Shown: positions 49,733 through 58,800 of the stretch, one piece after another | Layout: each line of letters opens with the position of its first letter | Numbering within the stretch: the stretch's first letter is position 1 | NCBI GenBank assembly: GCA_042219835.1 | Contig: JBHJMN010000020.1 | Span: forward strand, 1-64,000 | Direction of reading: 5' to 3' | Source: Paenibacillus_G elgii_A | GTDB lineage: Bacteria; Bacillota; Bacilli; Paenibacillales; NBRC-103111 | DNA: 64,000 nucleotides | Notes under the pieces: generated by a model | Seen by the model: the letters and a program-made list of their open reading frames with translations, nothing else | Database searches by the model: none | Told to the model about the DNA's origin: nothing | Program-made: the position numbers and the translations under genes

Positions 49733-50932
49733 ATGACAGCTCCAGAGCATTATTCCGTTGTGATCGTAGGCGCAGGAACAGCCGGTATTTCCGTAGCGGC
49801 GCGCTTGGCCCGGGCTTCCCGGACGCTCCGGGGACGAATCGCGCTGATTGATCCGGCGGCGAAGCATTATTATCAGCCTCTGTGGACTTTGGTCGGCGCA
49901 GGCGCGGCGAAGAAGGAGGAGACGGAGCGGGACATGGCCTCGCTCATCCCCGACGGCGTCGATTGGTTTCAAGAGGCGGTCGCGTCGTTTGCACCGGAGG
50001 ACAACCAGCTGTTGACGCAGCCGGGAAGAACGATCAGCTATGATTGCCTGGTGGTGGCTGCGGGGCTGGAAATCGACTGGGGGCGGATCAAAGGCTTGAA
50101 GGAAGCCTTGGGTCTTGATGGCGTATGCAGCAACTACGCGTACGAGACGGTAGACAGCACGTGGGACGCGATCCGGAATTTTCAAGGCGGGACCGCAATC
50201 TTCACGTATCCGAATACGCCGGTCAAATGCGGCGGAGCGCCGCAAAAAATCATGTATTTGGCGGACGACTATTTCCGCAAATCGGGGGTACGCGACCGCT
50301 CGAATATTGTGTTCGTCTCGGCCAAGGACGTCATTTTCGACGTTCCCAAATACGCGCGCACGCTGGAGCAAGTCATCCGGCGGAAGAAGATCGAGACGAA
50401 GTACCGGACCCATCTGATTGAGCTGCGTCCGGGGGCCAAGCAAGCGGTGTTCGAGCATCTGGGTACGAAGGAGCAGGAGGTCCTCTCCTACGATATGATT
50501 CACGTTACGCCGCCGATGCAAGCCCCGGCGTTTATCCGTGATAGTCTGCTTGCCGATAAGGGAGGCTGGGTCGACGTCGATCCTTCCACTTTGCAGCACA
50601 AAGCGTACCCGAATGTGTTCAGCCTGGGGGATTGCTCGAATTTGCCGACGTCCAAAACCGGCGCGGCCATCCGCAAGCAGGCCCCGGTCGTCGAACGGAA
50701 CGTGCTGGCGTTCTTGCAAGGCGAGCCGCTGGCCGCGAGCTATGACGGCTACACGTCCTGCCCGCTGGTCACCGGGTACAACCGGCTGGTGCTGGCCGAG
50801 TTCGATTATAACCTGACGCCGCAGGAGACGTTCCCATTCGATCAATCGAAGGAACGGCTCAGCATGTACTTATTAAAGAAAAACGTGCTGCCCGTCATGT
50901 ACTGGAACGGCATGTTAAAAGGACGGATGTAG
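49733..50932 (+). CDS. sqr: sulfide:quinone oxidoreductase
   Basis: A 399-residue flavoprotein that oxidises sulfide to a persulfide and passes electrons to quinone at the membrane. FAD-binding GAGTAGISVAARL lies at the N terminus, the VVAAGLEIDW segment near residue 106, the active-site Cys region NTPVKCGGAPQK near residue 160, and the second FAD motif NVFSLGDCSNLPTSKTGAAI near residue 298. It resembles the type found in Bacilli and Staphylococcus. ATG 49733 has GGGAGG six bases upstream (ATG 49727 is too close). The following cstB-like gene supports the sulfide pathway. Confidence 0.9.
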   Translation: MTAPEHYSVVIVGAGTAGISVAARLARASRTLRGRIALIDPAAKHYYQPLWTLVGAGAAKKEETERDMASLIPDGVDWFQEAVASFAPEDNQLLTQPGRTISYDCLVVAAGLEIDWGRIKGLKEALGLDGVCSNYAYETVDSTWDAIRNFQGGTAIFTYPNTPVKCGGAPQKIMYLADDYFRKSGVRDRSNIVFVSAKDVIFDVPKYARTLEQVIRRKKIETKYRTHLIELRPGAKQAVFEHLGTKEQEVLSYDMIHVTPPMQAPAFIRDSLLADKGGWVDVDPSTLQHKAYPNVFSLGDCSNLPTSKTGAAIRKQAPVVERNVLAFLQGEPLAASYDGYTSCPLVTGYNRLVLAEFDYNLTPQETFPFDQSKERLSMYLLKKNVLPVMYWNGMLKGRM

Positions 50933-50986
50933 CGAGGCAAATGAAAGGGGACTGCCCAAGAAGCAAATTTTAAAGGGGGAAGGAAT

Positions 50987-52432
50987 ATGCTGCTGCGGTA
51001 TTTTTACGATGAAAAACTGGCTCACGCCTCTTATCTGGTTGGCTGTCAACGAACGGGTGAGGCGATCGCGATCGATCCCGGCCGCCATCCGGCGCCTTAC
51101 TTGCGGACCGCCGAAGCGGAAGGGATGCGCCTTGTTGCCGCTACGGAAACCCATATTCACGCCGACTTCGTCTCCGGGGCCCGCGAGCTTGGCGTCGGGC
51201 ATGGCGCAAAGCTGTATCTATCGGACGAGGGCGGCGACGATTGGCGGTACCGGTACGCGGAAGAGGCGGAGTGTCGGCTTGTAAAGCACGGAGACCGGTT
51301 TACGGTCGGCAACCTGTCGTTCGAGGTTCTGCACACGCCGGGCCATACGCCGGAGAGCATCTCGCTGCTGCTGACCGATCTCGGCGGGGGCGCGGACGAA
51401 CCGATGGGCATTTTCACGGGGGACTTCGTCTTTGTGGGCGATGTCGGCAGGCCGGACCTGCTGGAAAAAGCGGCCGGACTTCTCGGCACGTCCGAGGCCG
51501 GAGCCCGGGCGATGTTCCGCTCTCTCCAGCAATTCAAGCGACTGCCGGATTACTTGCAGGTCTGGCCGGCGCATGGGGCAGGCAGCGCATGCGGCAAGTC
51601 GCTCGGGGCGGTGCCGTCCTCCACCGTCGGCTACGAGAAGCGGTTTAACCCGGCGCTGTCTTCTACGGACGAAGAGGCATTCGTTCAGGCCCTGCTTGAT
51701 GGACAGCCCGAGCCGCCGCGTTATTTTGCTGTGATGAAGCAGGTAAACCGGAAGGGACCGGAGCTGCTGGGCCGCCTTGCGGCGGTAGTGGAATTGGGGT
51801 CGCTGGAAGTGTTAACCGCCTTGCGTGAGGCGGGCGCAGCGGTGATCGACACCCGCCCTGCCAAGGAGTTCGCCAAAGGGCATTTGGAAGGGACGATCAA
51901 TATACCCTATAACAAATCGTTTCCGAACTGGGCCGGCTGGCTGATCGATTACGAGCGTCCGCTGGCGGTATTGGCGAAGCCGGACCAATGGCTGGACATC
52001 TTGACCGCGCTCCGATCCATCGGCATCGACAACGTGACCGGCTATATGGATGCGGGCAAGCTTCGCGCGGCGGATTCCTCGCGCATGGAGTCGTATGCCG
52101 AAGCGACCCCGTCCGAGATGGCCGGGAAGGTGAAGGCGGGGAACGTGCATCTGGTAGATGTGCGAAGCTTGAGCGAATGGCAGGAAGGACGCATTCCCGG
52201 CGCGCAGCATCTTATGTTGGGCAATTTGCCCGGCCGCTTGAGCGAAATTCCGCGAGATAAGCCGGTTTTGCTGCAATGCCGTTCGGGCGCGCGCTCGGCC
52301 ATCGCCGCAAGCTTGCTGCAGGCTGGCGGGATCAAAGAAGTGATTAACTTGAGCGGCGGGTATATCCGCTGGCGGGAAGAGGGAATGCCGTACGAAGACG
52401 GTTCGAAGCCACAGGCGGCCGGGAACAGGTAG
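50987..52432 (+). CDS. cstB: persulfide dioxygenase-sulfurtransferase, CstB-like
   Basis: A 481-residue three-domain enzyme. Residues 1 to about 250 form a metallo-beta-lactamase-type persulfide dioxygenase: THIHADF metal motif near residue 50, HTPGHTPES near residue 116, GDFVFVGDVGRPDL near residue 148, and a Cys in the AHGAGSACGKS segment near residue 205. About 270-360 is a rhodanese-like domain without the active Cys. About 375-470 is an active rhodanese with QCRSGARS. This is the layout of Staphylococcus CstB. It should convert the SQR persulfide to thiosulfate or sulfite. GGGGGAAGG site. Confidence 0.92.
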   Translation: MLLRYFYDEKLAHASYLVGCQRTGEAIAIDPGRHPAPYLRTAEAEGMRLVAATETHIHADFVSGARELGVGHGAKLYLSDEGGDDWRYRYAEEAECRLVKHGDRFTVGNLSFEVLHTPGHTPESISLLLTDLGGGADEPMGIFTGDFVFVGDVGRPDLLEKAAGLLGTSEAGARAMFRSLQQFKRLPDYLQVWPAHGAGSACGKSLGAVPSSTVGYEKRFNPALSSTDEEAFVQALLDGQPEPPRYFAVMKQVNRKGPELLGRLAAVVELGSLEVLTALREAGAAVIDTRPAKEFAKGHLEGTINIPYNKSFPNWAGWLIDYERPLAVLAKPDQWLDILTALRSIGIDNVTGYMDAGKLRAADSSRMESYAEATPSEMAGKVKAGNVHLVDVRSLSEWQEGRIPGAQHLMLGNLPGRLSEIPRDKPVLLQCRSGARSAIAASLLQAGGIKEVINLSGGYIRWREEGMPYEDGSKPQAAGNR

Positions 52433-52445
52433 AGCGTATAAAACA

Positions 52446-52490
52446 AGGAAGGGGCGTGGCGGGGCTGCGAAGCCCTCCATGTCCCTTCCT
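52446..52490. terminator. bidirectional hairpin between cstB and the SLH-like gene
   Basis: AGGAAGGG and CCCTTCCT enclose an inner GGGGCT/AGCCCT hairpin. It lies between two convergent genes. T runs are short, so strength is uncertain. Confidence 0.55.
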
Positions 52491-52511
52491 CTAAGCGTGG
52501 TTAGCGCAGGT

Positions 52512-53918
52512 TTATTTATAGCCGCCGAGCAAATAGTTGTAGAACGGTTCATCGACCCAGAAGCGGTAAGACTCCACTTTGGCGTCGGGACGGATCTTTT
52601 GAAGACCGGATGCGATCTCTGCGGTTTTGTCCGATAAGGAGAACGTCTGCGCATAATAATGGCCTGCGGTCAGCTTATTGTTCGAGATGTCCTTGTACGT
52701 GTCCACCGGGGTAAGCGAATAGTAGAGCGGCTGCCACCAGGAGTTGGCGATCAAGCTTTTGGTGTCCTCGCTGTTTTTTTTGGCATATTGGAAAATCACG
52801 TTCTGAAACTTCGCTTTTTGCTCTGCCGTATCAAATTCGAAGGCAATATCATATTCCTTCGCATAGGCGATGTAGTTGCCGTTCTCGATCTGCACGACCT
52901 TGTAGCTATCTGTTTGCTTCGGCTCGCCCCACTCCTTCAGGTAGACGAAGGCCGACGTTTTAGGCTCCAACTGCACTTTGGCATTCAAGCCCTCGCTGCG
53001 CAGCAGTCCGATCAATTGTACGGCGTGCGTAATATCGTCGTGCCCGTAAGTCAGCGACAGCTTCGGCTCGAAGTTCGCGCTGTAGCGGGAGTCCTTCAGA
53101 TTGTAGCCGGTGATCAAGTTCTGCTTCAGCGCTTCGTCGACGACGGCTTGCAGCTCCTTCACCTGAATCAGACCCTGCGTCTGATATGCTTGGTACAGCT
53201 TGGCGAAAATATCCTCGTCGGCCACGGAGCCAATCGCGTGCTTGTAAGCGCCTTTGAACGACAGGACGCTGCCGAGCAGGTCGGCGGCAAAATCGCCGGA
53301 TGCCGCGTCGCCGAGGGCGAACGAGCTATGCCACGCGGCAGGGAGCAGGCCCGTGTCCACGGCCGCCGCCAATTCCTGCGCCGCTTGCAGCGACAATTTC
53401 GGATTACCGGGGTAGTCGATGCCGAGCTTGCGCAGCGCCGATTTGATTTTCGCTTCGGGGTATGTATAGGCGAGCTCCTTCAAATTAGCGGCTTTCAGCG
53501 CAATATAGACCGCCGCATCTTCCGTGAGGGGAGCCGCCGCTTGCAGCGTCCCGCCGGACAAAACACCCTTCTCGGCCAAAGCCTGGGCGGCCGCGTATGC
53601 AGGGTCTTCGGGCTTCAGATCGTTAAACCGGTTCTCCCCGGCAGGGGAGCCTTCGAGCTTCAGCGCTTTCGCCACGTCCCGGATAAATTCGCCTTTCGTA
53701 GGCACAGCCGGCAGCTGAATCTTGTACTGGCTCTGCAAAAAAGCTTTATAGGCCGCCGCAGAGGGGGAGGACACCGCAGAAGACGATGCCGCAGGAGCGG
53801 TGGCTGCTTCCGCGCGAACCGCGGTACCGCCGTACAGTCCGGAGTAGAGCAAAGCCGCCGATAAGCTGACGGCTGCGAGCGGGAAAAACCTTTTCTTCTT
53901 GTTAACGGAACGATGCAT
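52512..53918 (-). CDS. secreted protein with SLH-like N-terminal region
   Basis: A 468-residue exported protein. A basic start and hydrophobic segment (residues 10-36) form a signal peptide with an Ala-rich cleavage region. About residues 60-180 resemble S-layer homology repeats (FIRDVAKALKLEGS, NRFNDLKPEDPAYAAAQALAEKGVLSGG read in parts, LTEDAAVYIALKAA), which would bind secondary cell-wall polymers. The C-terminal 250 residues have no recognised domain and are rich in Tyr, Lys and Asp. A sigma-A promoter lies upstream. It is the last minus-strand gene of the cell-surface stretch. Confidence 0.78.
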   Translation of the reverse strand: MHRSVNKKKRFFPLAAVSLSAALLYSGLYGGTAVRAEAATAPAASSSAVSSPSAAAYKAFLQSQYKIQLPAVPTKGEFIRDVAKALKLEGSPAGENRFNDLKPEDPAYAAAQALAEKGVLSGGTLQAAAPLTEDAAVYIALKAANLKELAYTYPEAKIKSALRKLGIDYPGNPKLSLQAAQELAAAVDTGLLPAAWHSSFALGDAASGDFAADLLGSVLSFKGAYKHAIGSVADEDIFAKLYQAYQTQGLIQVKELQAVVDEALKQNLITGYNLKDSRYSANFEPKLSLTYGHDDITHAVQLIGLLRSEGLNAKVQLEPKTSAFVYLKEWGEPKQTDSYKVVQIENGNYIAYAKEYDIAFEFDTAEQKAKFQNVIFQYAKKNSEDTKSLIANSWWQPLYYSLTPVDTYKDISNNKLTAGHYYAQTFSLSDKTAEIASGLQKIRPDAKVESYRFWVDEPFYNYLLGGYK

Positions 53919-53974
53919 GGCGAAAAGCCTCCTCTAGCAAAGTTGTAAATTCCAATGGAAAAACTTGTATTTGA

Positions 53975-54003
53975 ATCATACCTTCTCGGGGTGCCTCTGT
54001 CAA
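53975..54003 (-). promoter_or_regulatory. promoter of the SLH-like gene
   Basis: On the minus strand TTGACA, a 17-bp spacer and TATGAT form a near-consensus sigma-A promoter 55 bp before the gene start. Confidence 0.7.
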
Positions 54004-54023
54004 TATCGGTTAGAAAAATGAAC

Positions 54024-54055
54024 AAAGAAAAACCGTATTTCGAACGAATACGGTT
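54024..54055 (-). terminator. terminator after the transglutaminase-like gene
   Basis: Read on the minus strand, AACCGTATT and AATACGGTT form a stem followed by TTTTTCTTT. It separates the transglutaminase-like gene from the SLH-like gene. Confidence 0.8.
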
Positions 54056-54095
54056 GAGGTTCGTAATAGAGTCCTATGTTGTTCTTTATATCGAA

Positions 54096-54893
54096 CTAAT
54101 AGACCTGAGTAATCGTGTAATCCGCCGCATTTTTGATCATCGGGGTTTTCTCGCCGTTTTGCACACGGGGTGCGTCGTACGTCGTGTCGATTGTGATCCA
54201 TTGCCCATTTAAAAAAACTTGATTCCACGCATGGTACGTCGATGGAGCCGAGGCTTCATATCCCATAACCAGGCGGGTTGGAATATTTTGACTTCTGGCC
54301 ATCGCCGCAAATATGGCCGCGTAATCGTAGCAAATGCCTTTCGACGAATCATAAACGGCATCCAGACTAGGAATATAATCCGATTTGACCGTTTGAGCTT
54401 TCTCGTAATCGTATTTGATGTTATTCGTGATGTAAGTATAGATTGCCGCCGTTTTTTCCATATCGGTCTTTGCGGCGTTCGTCAGCTTGGTGGTCTGGAC
54501 GACGGCTTTCGTATGGACGTTCCAGTTAATAAGCGGAATCGATTGGACGAAAACCGCATTTTCGTTTTCCAATTTCAGCTCGACGCTTTCTTTCGAAATG
54601 ACTTTATACTTATTATCGCTTAGTAACTGCGCGATCAGAACGCTGTACGTGCCATTGCCTCGCTGCAACGGATAACGCGCTCCGTTCGTCAAGTTATAGT
54701 CGTAGTTTTCATTGCCCTTCGATATTCGAACAATCGTTTTCGTATCGGGATTATGTGTGTAATTAACCGCGATAAGTCCCTTATTCAGAGCGGTTCGGTC
54801 GATTTGGTAAGTTTCGGTTGCGGCATATGTTCCTTTTGGTGCTGCGAGCAGCAATGTAGTGATGAATGTCATCGCCAAAAGCTTTTTGAACAT
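54096..54893 (-). CDS. secreted transglutaminase-like protein
   Basis: A 265-residue exported protein with a signal peptide (MFKKLLAMTFITTLLLAAP region). The C-terminal half is a transglutaminase-like cysteine peptidase fold: GICYDYAAIFAAMAR with the catalytic Cys near residue 177, STYHAWNQVFL with His near residue 214, and WITIDTTYD with Asp near residue 229. Such proteins act on surface or wall peptides, either cutting or cross-linking. ATG 54893 with GGGGAG directly behind a class I c-di-GMP riboswitch, so translation or transcription answers to c-di-GMP. Monocistronic, with its own terminator. Confidence 0.88.
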   Translation of the reverse strand: MFKKLLAMTFITTLLLAAPKGTYAATETYQIDRTALNKGLIAVNYTHNPDTKTIVRISKGNENYDYNLTNGARYPLQRGNGTYSVLIAQLLSDNKYKVISKESVELKLENENAVFVQSIPLINWNVHTKAVVQTTKLTNAAKTDMEKTAAIYTYITNNIKYDYEKAQTVKSDYIPSLDAVYDSSKGICYDYAAIFAAMARSQNIPTRLVMGYEASAPSTYHAWNQVFLNGQWITIDTTYDAPRVQNGEKTPMIKNAADYTITQVY

Positions 54894-54907
54894 AAAAAAG
54901 CTCCCCT

Positions 54908-55009
54908 TTCGGTAACTGGCTGCCATCTTAGTTAAACACTAAGGAAGGCCCTTTAGCTTTGCGTCCCCAACTTTCGTTAGGTTTGCCTTTGTCGGTTGAA
55001 AGCACCGAA
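54908..55009 (-). ncRNA. cyclic di-GMP class I (GEMM) riboswitch
   Basis: On the minus strand the aptamer carries the conserved core in order: AAAGGCAAACC, a GAAA tetraloop closing the first stem, GGGGACGCAAAGC, then GGCC, a CTTAG/CTAAG stem, and ATGGCAGCCAGTTACCG. P1 is a perfect TTCGGT/ACCGAA pair (55004-55009 with 54908-54913). The GGGGAG ribosome binding site of the transglutaminase-like gene lies at 54901-54906, next to P1, and the GAAAGG around it could pair with CTTTC inside the 5' part, so control of translation start is likely. ON or OFF cannot be decided by eye. Confidence 0.93.
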
Positions 55010-55041
55010 TATTTTTTATTTTATGTCTCTAGCATACCATA

Positions 55042-55725
55042 TTATTGGTTCTCTATCAATTTCCCTTTCACAATGATACGATGTGTCGGGTTTTCCATAG
55101 GATGACAGGTGATTAACGTAATTTCCTTGTCTTTGCCGTTGCCCTTCAGCACCCAGACATCCTCAGGGAGAACGTATAGCTTCTCTTGGACCTCATACCG
55201 GTATTGCTGTTTTCCGGTATCGACTTCGACGATATCTCCTTTGTCGACCTCATCCAGCCTGTTAAAATTTTTCCCGTACGTGAAGTTGCGATGTCCGGCA
55301 ATGGCATAATTCCCTACGGCGCCGGCTTTCCCGGTACCTGCGATGCTCGCAACGGAAAACTTCAGATTGTTCACGGTTGCATCCGTTATAATCGGCAGCT
55401 TCAGTTTAATCTTCTCGATGGTCAAAACTCCCTCGATGGGCTTCCCCTGCAATGGGTCCGGTACGGTTTCCGGCTCGGCATTCGAAGACTGCGGCTGATT
55501 GTCCGCAGGAGCAGCAGCAGCGACTGCCGATACAGGTACGAGATTAAGCGTTTGCTGATTCGAATCTGTGGTATCGGCAGCTTGATCGATACGCTTCAAG
55601 GTTTCCGCCCATTGATTCATCATTTGCTGCTGCTGGTAGCTTTCATAGCGATCGTTAATCGCAGGGTAGAGGAAAATCGCTATTCCCAGAAAAATACACA
55701 GGATCGGCAGCGTTCTTTTGATCAT
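55042..55725 (-). CDS. srtD: class D sortase
   Basis: A 227-residue transpeptidase that links LPXTG proteins to the cell wall. One N-terminal membrane anchor (residues 5-22), a Gln/Ala/Pro-rich linker to about residue 75, then the sortase barrel: GVLTIEKIKLKLPI, the catalytic His in IAGHRNF near residue 145, the catalytic Cys in LITCHP near residue 207, and the catalytic Arg in THRIIVKG near the end. ATG 55725 with GGAGGGAG. It lies 82 bp downstream of the LPXTG adhesin gene, its likely substrate, with a hairpin between them. Confidence 0.9.
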   Translation of the reverse strand: MIKRTLPILCIFLGIAIFLYPAINDRYESYQQQQMMNQWAETLKRIDQAADTTDSNQQTLNLVPVSAVAAAAPADNQPQSSNAEPETVPDPLQGKPIEGVLTIEKIKLKLPIITDATVNNLKFSVASIAGTGKAGAVGNYAIAGHRNFTYGKNFNRLDEVDKGDIVEVDTGKQQYRYEVQEKLYVLPEDVWVLKGNGKDKEITLITCHPMENPTHRIIVKGKLIENQ

Positions 55726-55755
55726 CCTAGCTCCCTCCTTAGTCCTGGCAAAAGG

Positions 55756-55787
55756 CCTAACGCGCGCCGGAAGAGGCACGCGTTAGG
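55756..55787 (-). terminator. hairpin between adhesin and sortase genes
   Basis: CCTAACGCG and CGCGTTAGG extend with GCC/GGC across one wobble to a 13-bp stem with a small loop, followed on the minus strand by CCTTTTG. The short T run suggests partial termination, so sortase would be made at a lower level than adhesin. Confidence 0.6.
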
Positions 55788-55807
55788 AAAAGTTTTAGAA
55801 AAGCCAC

Positions 55808-58800
55808 CTAGGTGTTCTTCATAAATTTACGACGCATCATAAATCCAAGAAGGACCAAGGCAACACCTGCCAGTTGGATGTAGACAGGGTTGGATTCTCC
55901 TGTTTGCGGCAGCGTTTCTTTTTTAGTTTTGTCGCTCGGCGGGTTGCCTAGTGGCACTTCCCGATTCGCAAGCTCGATCGTTTCGTTCCCGTCCGGTTTT
56001 TCCGGATTTTTCGAAAGGTTCGGCGGGGTCGTTTTATCCCCGTTCTGCGACGGGTCAACCGTCGGAGGGCCTAACGGAACCTCGGGATTGCTATCGATCG
56101 TTTCATTATCATTCGGTTTATTGCCGTCCGGTTGAACTCCCATCGACGTCGAATTCGGCGTCGTTGTTGTTGTGGTTATGGTTGTCGTCGGCGAAGAAGG
56201 ACCGGACGAACCCGAAGAACCGGACGAACCTGAATCCGAAGAACCTGAATCCGACGAACCCGAATCCGACGAAGATTTCGCGTTAGTTACCGTTAACGAG
56301 TATCCGTCTGCGGTTTTAATCGAAACCGGATGCTCTTTGGAATCGAGCACATAACCGGTTGGAGCCACCGTTTCCTTCACAACGTATTCCCCTGCGGGCA
56401 GCTTATCGAAAACGACCGTTCCGCTTGCATCCGTCGTTTTCGTGCCGATCAGTGTCAAGCCTGTCTCTTTCTTCTCGTAAAGCTCGAAGGTTGCTCCGCT
56501 GAGCAGCAGATCGTTTTGCGCCGAATCTACCTTTTTCACCGTCAACATGCCTTGAACTGCCGGCGGTGTTGTTGGCGTTGTTGGTGTCGGCGGCTTCGGT
56601 GTGCTGACCTTTTCGTTTGTGACTGTGAGCTTAACGTTGTTCGTGTTTTGGATCGAAATCGAATGCTCCTTGGAATTAAGCACATAACCGTCTGGAGCCG
56701 CCGTTTCCTTTACAACATAATCTCCTACGGGCAGCTTATCGAACGAGACCGTACCGCCCGCATTCGTCGTTTTTGTGCTGATGAGCTTCAAGCCGGCGCC
56801 TTTCTTCTCATACAACTCGAAGGTCGCGCCGCTGAGCAGCAGATCGTTTTGCGCCGAATCTACCTTTTTCACCGTCAACGAGCCTTTGATTACCGGTGGC
56901 TCCGGTGTAGCCAATTTGGTGTTGGCGACGGTTAACTGAAAGCCGTCTGCGCTTTTAATCGAAACCGGATACTCTTTGGCATCGAGCACATAGCCGTCTG
57001 GAGCCGCCGTTTCCTTCACGACATAATCTCCGGCGAGCAATTTCTTGAAGATGACCGTTCCGCTCGCATCGGTTGTCAGCGTGCCGACAAGAAGTTTATC
57101 CGAGCCGGTTTTCCGGTAAAGCTCGAAGGTTGCCCCGCCAAGACGGGTTTTATCGTTCGCTGCGTCCACTTTCACGACGGTAAGCGAGCCTCTGACCCCG
57201 CCGATCGTACCGGATCCGCTGCTGACTCCAACGACGATGCTGGTGGATGTATCCTTGGTCACCGTAGTTTCGTTATTGCCTGTAAATGCGATTTTGTTGG
57301 AGACTTTATCCTGATCTTTGGCAATGATCAAAGATTGATATTCCAAAATAGCTGCGGTAGATAGTTTTTTCAGGAAGTTCAATTCGAGTGACTGCTTTCC
57401 GCTATCGTCCGTCTTGATTTCCAGCGAATAATCCACTTCTTTGACTAGTGCGGCTCCCTTGGAAACCTTACCGTTAGCGTCTACTTTGGTCGTAAACAAT
57501 TTGAACGTATCGGGCAGCAGAAGCTGATTCTCGGATGGCGTATCGACGATTTTGGCATTCGTTACCGCAGATTGTCCGCGGTTAATGAGAACCGTCCAAT
57601 TGATTTTATCGCCGTTTTGTGCACCGCTCTTGTTCAAGTATTCGCCACCGTGAGGAATGTTGACGGAAGCCGTCAAATTTTTCGATACCGGCGCTGTTCC
57701 ATCGAATACGTTTGCCGTGTTGTTTACTTTATTGTCAATCAGCTTTCCTTCAAGACTTGTCTTAAAGACAATATAGTATGGAGCCGAAATAGGCTTCAAG
57801 AAAGTCACCGTCAGCTTGTTGTCCTTGCCGACCGTATAGTTGTAATGCGTGCTGTCGACAATCGTACCCTTCGACGGAGTGCCGTCAGCTGCAATGTTCA
57901 TGTTGTATACGACAAGCGAATTGTCGAGCAGCTTCTGGCCGGACTCGAGCGTATCTTGAACGACCGCCCCGGCAAGCGTCTTGCCGTTATAGTTCACGCC
58001 GACTTCCCACGTAATTTGTTTCAGGGAGGCGTCATAGACACCGTTTTTAAACCCGTTGTTCTTCGCTTCGTTCCTTGGATCAAGCGTGACGGTTACCGTC
58101 TTCGTTTGATCCTTGGATTTGACGTCGACCCACGCGACCGTAGCTTTATTCAAAAAATTCGTCGCATTGTTGGCGAGCCAATCCATGTTGAACTCGGTGG
58201 TATAAGTAATCAACACCGGTCCGTTCAACGCTCTGTTAAATGTAATCTTAAAGCCTTGATCCGACGGTACGGAGGCGTCTACGGTGTAATCCGCCGCGTT
58301 CATCGGCTTGTTCCCTTCATTAACGGCCAGCGATCCCGGAAGGAGACGCATACCTTTGTTAGGGAAATTGTCCGTCACGACCACCTTGGTCATCGGCTGG
58401 CTGTCCTCGTTTAGCGAAATGCCCCAGACTGCCGTTTTGGCTTGGTAATCCACCTCCCAGAAGCTCTTGGTAATAACCCACTGGTAGATTTCGCGCGTAG
58501 CCGTATCGCTGTCTCCGCTCCCGGAAGTCACCTTGTTTGTTATCTTAGCCCAGTTAATCACGCGCTGATTGGCTTTGGTTTGATACTTGATTTTGTAAGC
58601 GGACGAGATGTCCTGCAGGAACTGCAGTTTAAAGCCGTTGCTTCCCGCTGCAGCCTCCGGGGTTACCTTGTAGCTCGCTGCAGGCAATTCGGCTCCGAGA
58701 GTCTCGCCGCCATTTGCGTCGATCGTCACCTGGTAGACATGGAGCGAACCCGCTACCAGCTCCTGCGTATCGTTGAACAAATCCGTCAAGAAAGCATTGG

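Noticed and set aside
49628..50845. 405-codon minus-strand frame opposite sqr
   Set aside because: Antisense to the flavoprotein gene, with Arg-rich low-information sequence typical of shadow frames.
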